64,000 nucleotides of DNA from Sindora glabra (Eukaryota > Streptophyta > Magnoliopsida > Fabales > Fabaceae): positions 7,185,343 to 7,249,342 of the forward strand of contig CM035227.1 of assembly GCA_020226215.1 (NCBI GenBank), read 5' to 3'. The notes beneath the pieces are model-generated. The model was given only the letters and a program-made list of their open reading frames with translations. It had not been told where the DNA came from and did not search any database. The position numbers and the translations under genes are program-made. The stretch's first letter is position 1; each line of letters begins with the position of its first letter. This document shows positions 59,808-64,000 of this stretch, one piece after another.

Positions 59808-61317
59808 TGCAAACGGAGCCTTTGCGAACTGGGCTTTGGTGAGTTGGTCCTAGCTCACAGTCTGTTAATTATACATTTGTTTTTAATTCGGTTCGCTCAT
59901 TTCTTATCCTTTGCAGGCCAGAAATTTCCTAAAAAAAAAATTGGAAAAGAAGGCCTTGGAGGTTCTAGAAATATTTGGAAGACCCTCGACTGTGAAGATA
60001 TATTAATTAACCACATATTAGAGGGAAAATGGACATGCTGATGAATTCTTGATAAAGTTTCTGTTTTTTTCCTTATATTTCTGATATGAAATAATTATAT
60101 TAATGATTAGCTAATTTAATTAATTATTAACTAATGGATGATTATTAACTGATTTGATGCATTAATTTTTTAAATAAAAATATTTAATAAAATCAATCAT
60201 GATTAATTATTTGTATACAAAATAATATATAAAAATATGAATATATTTTATAAATTATTTAATTTTTTTATTTTAATAATATTTTAATATTTTAAATTTT
60301 ATATATTATTTAATAAATTAAAATTTATTATAATTTATTAATTTACAAGAAATTTAATTTATTAAATAATATATAAAATTTAAAATATTAAAATATTATT
60401 AAAATAAAAAAATTAAATAATTTATAAAATATATTCATATTTTTATATATTATTATAATAATATATTTTAAAAAACTAAATTAATACAATTTTTATAATT
60501 ATGAAATTTATTTTTGAGAAATCAATAATTAAAATTATTTAATTTTTATAAAAAATAAATATTATAATTTTTATAAATTGAAAGCCAAAAAATGAAAAGA
60601 TTGATTAGTAGCTTTTTTTTAGAAAGATAAAATGAAAAATATAAAAATTTAATTTTCATATAAAAATAAATATTAATTTTCATGTAAAAAACTAAATATG
60701 ATATATTAATAGGTTTTTTTGGAATAACAGAATGAAAAATATGAAAATTAATTAAAGATAATTTTATATTTTCTCATATTAGTTAATTTCAAAAAAGTCA
60801 TTCTTTTCAACTTTTTGAAAATGGTAGTTTGAAAAACAATCAACTAATTTTGGTCAAATAAGCAAAAAATCACCTAAATAGCCAACTCCCAAACATCTCC
60901 AGTATTACTAAAAAAAAGTACAGAAGGCGTATAGCTAACACCATCAAGCCCTAATAGTATTCAATTGATGGTTGGGATATAGCATATTTGTCATATAAAA
61001 AATTACAAAAAAAAGTTCAGACTAAATATGATATTCAACAAATAAATCTGGAAATTGACATCATTGTAAATGAATATTAACCAAGTATTTATAGGTAATT
61101 AATTACTATACTTTTTCTAATTAAACTATTTGTATTGAACGATTCTAACCAAGAAAATAAATGATTGTCTTGTATTGGAGATTACATTTCAGAATTCTCC
61201 TATCCGAATTTTACTGGAAGGAGTTGTATAACTTACTGAAATTAAAACATTTAAAAAATTACATCATGTGCGTATATAACTTCTTAAAATGAAATACTAC
61301 TAACAAGAAAACTCAAA
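59808..61317. other. Spacer with long inverted repeat
   Basis: About 1.5 kb. The left part holds the cupin-2 promoter, the right part the 3' flank of the ATPase gene. The centre is extremely AT-rich and contains the 234-bp inverted repeat listed separately. No gene seen. Confidence 0.4.
60221..60454. repeat. Long inverted repeat: two ~102-bp arms, ~30-nt loop
   Basis: The arm 60221-60322 (AATAATATATAAAAATATGA...) is the reverse complement of 60353-60454, matching at every position I compared, including a T7/A7 run. The loop is TTTATTATAATTTATTAATT-like. Nearly pure A/T. Either a young MITE without recognisable ends or a foldback element. Confidence 0.85.
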
Positions 61318-63617
61318 TCAAAGCCGACATTGATCATATGCTTTTGATTTTTCTAACACAAGCTTGCATTTTGCATCCCTTCTCCGAACCTGCAGAGCCA
61401 CAGAGTTCAATACCTCCTCAGCCACTAGATAATACAGAACCATAATCCTTAATTAAATGGGCGTTATATGAAATAAACTACAAGTTTAGGCATGACCCAT
61501 TATTCCCTCAACCAAAAGTTTAGTCATTTTTTTCATGGCAATGAAGAATCTATTATTACAAGCTGAGCTTTGATATAATCGTATGAAATTACCTCAACCT
61601 GTGGATTCCTGCCTCGAAGCAACATATCTACACTTTTGTTAGTCTGCGTAACGTTGTATGAAATAAACAAGAAGTTAACACCTTGTAACAGTCATACGTT
61701 CATTTCTAATTAAAAGAATGTATTGTAAGTATAAATATTAATTCAACTTGCGTAAATTCAGTAAAGTAAAGCTAGAGCTTTATGACTAAGATAGAAAAGG
61801 ATGCTCTCCTGAACTGAATGAACCCCAGCTAAATCTTCTTCATCACTCTTAAGATTGAATTCAAACAGCAGATTTTCTATAACCAGCATAATGATCGAGC
61901 AACATACCTGATGTGTTAGCCAGTAGTGTCTGTCTCTCATCTCAATTACAAAATCAAATGATGGGGGAGCTTTCCTTTCAAGAATTGTTTTCTGGCAATT
62001 TCTTGCTCGGGCTTCAGCATCTCCTAGAGTAACCAGTCCTATTCCACCAATCTGAGAAAGCCAATGGAAGCGAAACATCAATCTTTTAGTTGCTTAGATT
62101 GTATAATGAGTTAATTATTCAATGATATGATGAAAGTTGAGGCTTCATATACAACATTTATTTTTATCGTCAACAGTGACAAATTTGTGAGGAGAGGAAC
62201 AGTCAGAGGAACATAAAGCAAATTCAAATAAATCAACTTATAAATAATGTCTTGCAGCATTAGCTATAGTAGACTTGTTAGTGTAAACACATAAAAGAAA
62301 TCAGTGCACAGTTTCATCTTACTATCAAGACTTATCATGCACTAAATCTGATTAGGTTTTTTACACTAACAGCATGCATGATGCATGTTACTATCATATT
62401 GTTCGCAACAAACAACAAAACCAAAACTTTTATTTTAAAATAGTAAACGTTTGTATTGGCAGAATCGAAGAAGAGAACAAACCAGATCACTGAGAGTTGG
62501 GTTCTTCGTTATATTTTCGAGACGCTCTCCGTGGGCAGTGCCAATAAGCATAACACCTCTCTCGGCAATGGACCGGCAAGCATGAGCTTCTGCTTCTGTG
62601 CCAATCTCATCTACTATAATTACCTCAGGCATGTGATTTTCTACTGCCTCAATCATCACTCTATGCTGCATTGATGGCTCAGGTACCTGCATTCTCCGTG
62701 CACTTCCTATAGCTGCATGTGGAACGTTGCCATCCCCTCCAATTTCGTTGCTGGTATCAACAACTACCTGCCCCATTGATGCATTTGTTGATAGATGAGT
62801 CATTGGATCTAATTTTATTTCAGGATAAAGAATCTTGTGAGATATTGCAGAATCAATGTACCACTCTTTTGTGAAACTCATCTGATAAGACACGAGCAAT
62901 CTCTCGCATGACAGTGGTCTTGCCAACCCCAGGTCTAAAAATCAAATTGGAGAAGAGAGAGAGGGGGGAAAAAAAGCAACATAAGGAATACTTCAAAATT
63001 CAGAGCTTTTGTGGAGAATTACACAGGTGATATTTGGACATTCCTTATGCTGTCAGATGTCAGGGCACGTGATAAAGCAACTTGCCATATATGGCACTTA
63101 CCCATGACAGGCATTTTAATAGATTTACAATTGAATGCTTCATATCATATTTCAGGATGTTGAACATGGAGCTCACTGAGTTTTTTACAGTAAAATACAA
63201 AAAAAAAAAAATGTAATCTTAAAATCCAAGTAATGATGACACATAGACCAAAAACAACAGGATGACAAATTTCACATTATAAATACTTCTAGTCTATTAT
63301 ATGATAGGATATACTTCTAAGTCCACTAACAATTACCATTTCTGTCCAGTCTCAGTTAGTTACACAATTTAAATAATAATTGATGGCACACTATACCTTC
63401 CAACAAATAAAATGCTCTTCTCATATTGAAGCAGATCATAAACCATATCAATATGCCCACTGACTGCCCTACCAACTCGGCATGTCAAACCAACTATATC
63501 ACCTTTCCTGCTCTTGATGGCAGATATTCTGTGCAATGTCCCCTCAATGCCTGCTCTATTGTCCTTCCCAAATTCTCCAACTGCTTGTTGAGCATATTCC
63601 AACTCTTTCGTTGTTAC
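61318..63617 (-). CDS. ycf45/SpoIIIAA-like P-loop ATPase, 3' part only
   Basis: Six in-phase exons on the minus strand: 63617-63397, 62934-62862, 62767-62483, 62051-61908, 61643-61593, 61389-61318 (stop). The 5' part lies beyond the window, so about 281 C-terminal residues are seen. Motifs in order: GIEGTLHRISAIKSRKGDIV, SGHIDMVYDLL, Walker A GRPGVGKTT (split by an intron), VDTSNEIGGDGNVPHAAIG, Walker B PEVIIVDEIGTEAEAHACRS, then GTAHGERLENITKNPTLSDL. This is the ycf45/stage III sporulation AA-like ATPase family, which in plants is nuclear-encoded and mostly plastid-targeted. Some relatives carry an R3H domain after the ATPase; this one ends shortly after VRRRDAKCKLVLEKS and lacks it. The cellular role is poorly known. 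The region 63618-64000 looks like intron. Confidence 0.9.
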
Positions 63618-64000
63618 CTAGCTATACATTTGTTGAAAAGGTCATATAATTCCTCTAAGTTGAAATTTTGTTTCGAAATCCATTATTATCAGAAATAAGA
63701 GAACTTTGATAAATAATTGTTGAATTTTTTGGGATGAAAGATTTTCATTTCAGATGATCATTGAATAGTCATGTAATTTTACAGTTACCAAGTAAGAAGA
63801 AATATGAACAGGCCATATGCTACAAAATATGGAAAATATTCTTTATCCAATAATAAAAATTGCAAACTCTAGTTACTTAAAAGTGTTGAAAAATAATGAG
63901 AGCCATCAAGAAAATAAATCTAATCACATCTTGCGGCATACATACATGTAAAATACTTTCTGTAATTGAACATGCACCTTTAAAATAATCTAATGCCCAC

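Overview
The window is nuclear DNA of a flowering plant, most likely a eudicot. It has AT-rich intergenic space, short GT-AG introns, a PLS-type pentatricopeptide (PPR) gene, organellar-type proteins, and Ty1/copia, PIF/Harbinger, LINE and MITE sequences. I cannot name the species.

Layout. 1-6.4 kb: two minus-strand host genes, a PPR protein of the E/E+ class (652-2253) and a J-domain protein with a C-terminal DUF3444 (3179-5527). 6.4-8.4 kb: AT-rich spacer with a Tourist-like MITE. 8.37-28.67 kb: one large nested transposon complex. The outer element is a decayed minus-strand Ty1/copia retrotransposon with LTRs at about 8604-9053 and 28266-28673, target-site duplication TTAAG, and a tRNA-iMet-type primer site. 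Its gag is split by an 11.5-kb PIF/Harbinger element (13739-25286, terminal inverted repeat GGGGTYGTTTGGTTC, target duplication TTA). The Harbinger element carries an intact-looking transposase, a Myb/SANT-type ORF1 with three stop codons, and on the opposite strand a nine-exon Ulp1-like (C48) protease gene. That gene is surrounded by more than 20 copies of a roughly 30-bp palindrome, ATGTTACTGTTT-loop-AAACAGTAACAT. 28.7-41.9 kb: AT-rich, gene-free, with LINE and copia remnants. 41.9-46.9 kb: a complete 15-exon CLPX gene, plus strand. 47.9-50.3 kb: a five-exon fructokinase gene, minus strand. 52.0-59.8 kb: two related small cupin (DUF861-type) genes on the minus strand, the second with a transit-peptide-like N-terminal extension. 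61.3 kb to the end: the 3' part of a ycf45/SpoIIIAA-like P-loop ATPase gene, minus strand, running off the window.

The host genes are ordinary housekeeping and organellar functions: RNA maturation, chaperone-type and Clp proteolysis functions, and fructose phosphorylation. The unusual part is 14.0-21.7 kb. The same palindrome sits in two periodic arrays (about 148 and 155 bp spacing) flanking the Ulp1-like gene, and also lies inside its introns, but is absent from its exons. That pattern suggests a dispersed, conserved cis-acting module of a transposon, not chance repeats. One copy cluster forms a 161-bp near-perfect palindrome. I regard this palindrome system as the most likely undescribed biology here.

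Gene models were assembled by eye from splice signals. The CLPX, fructokinase, cupin, transposase and ATPase exons keep reading frame across every junction.
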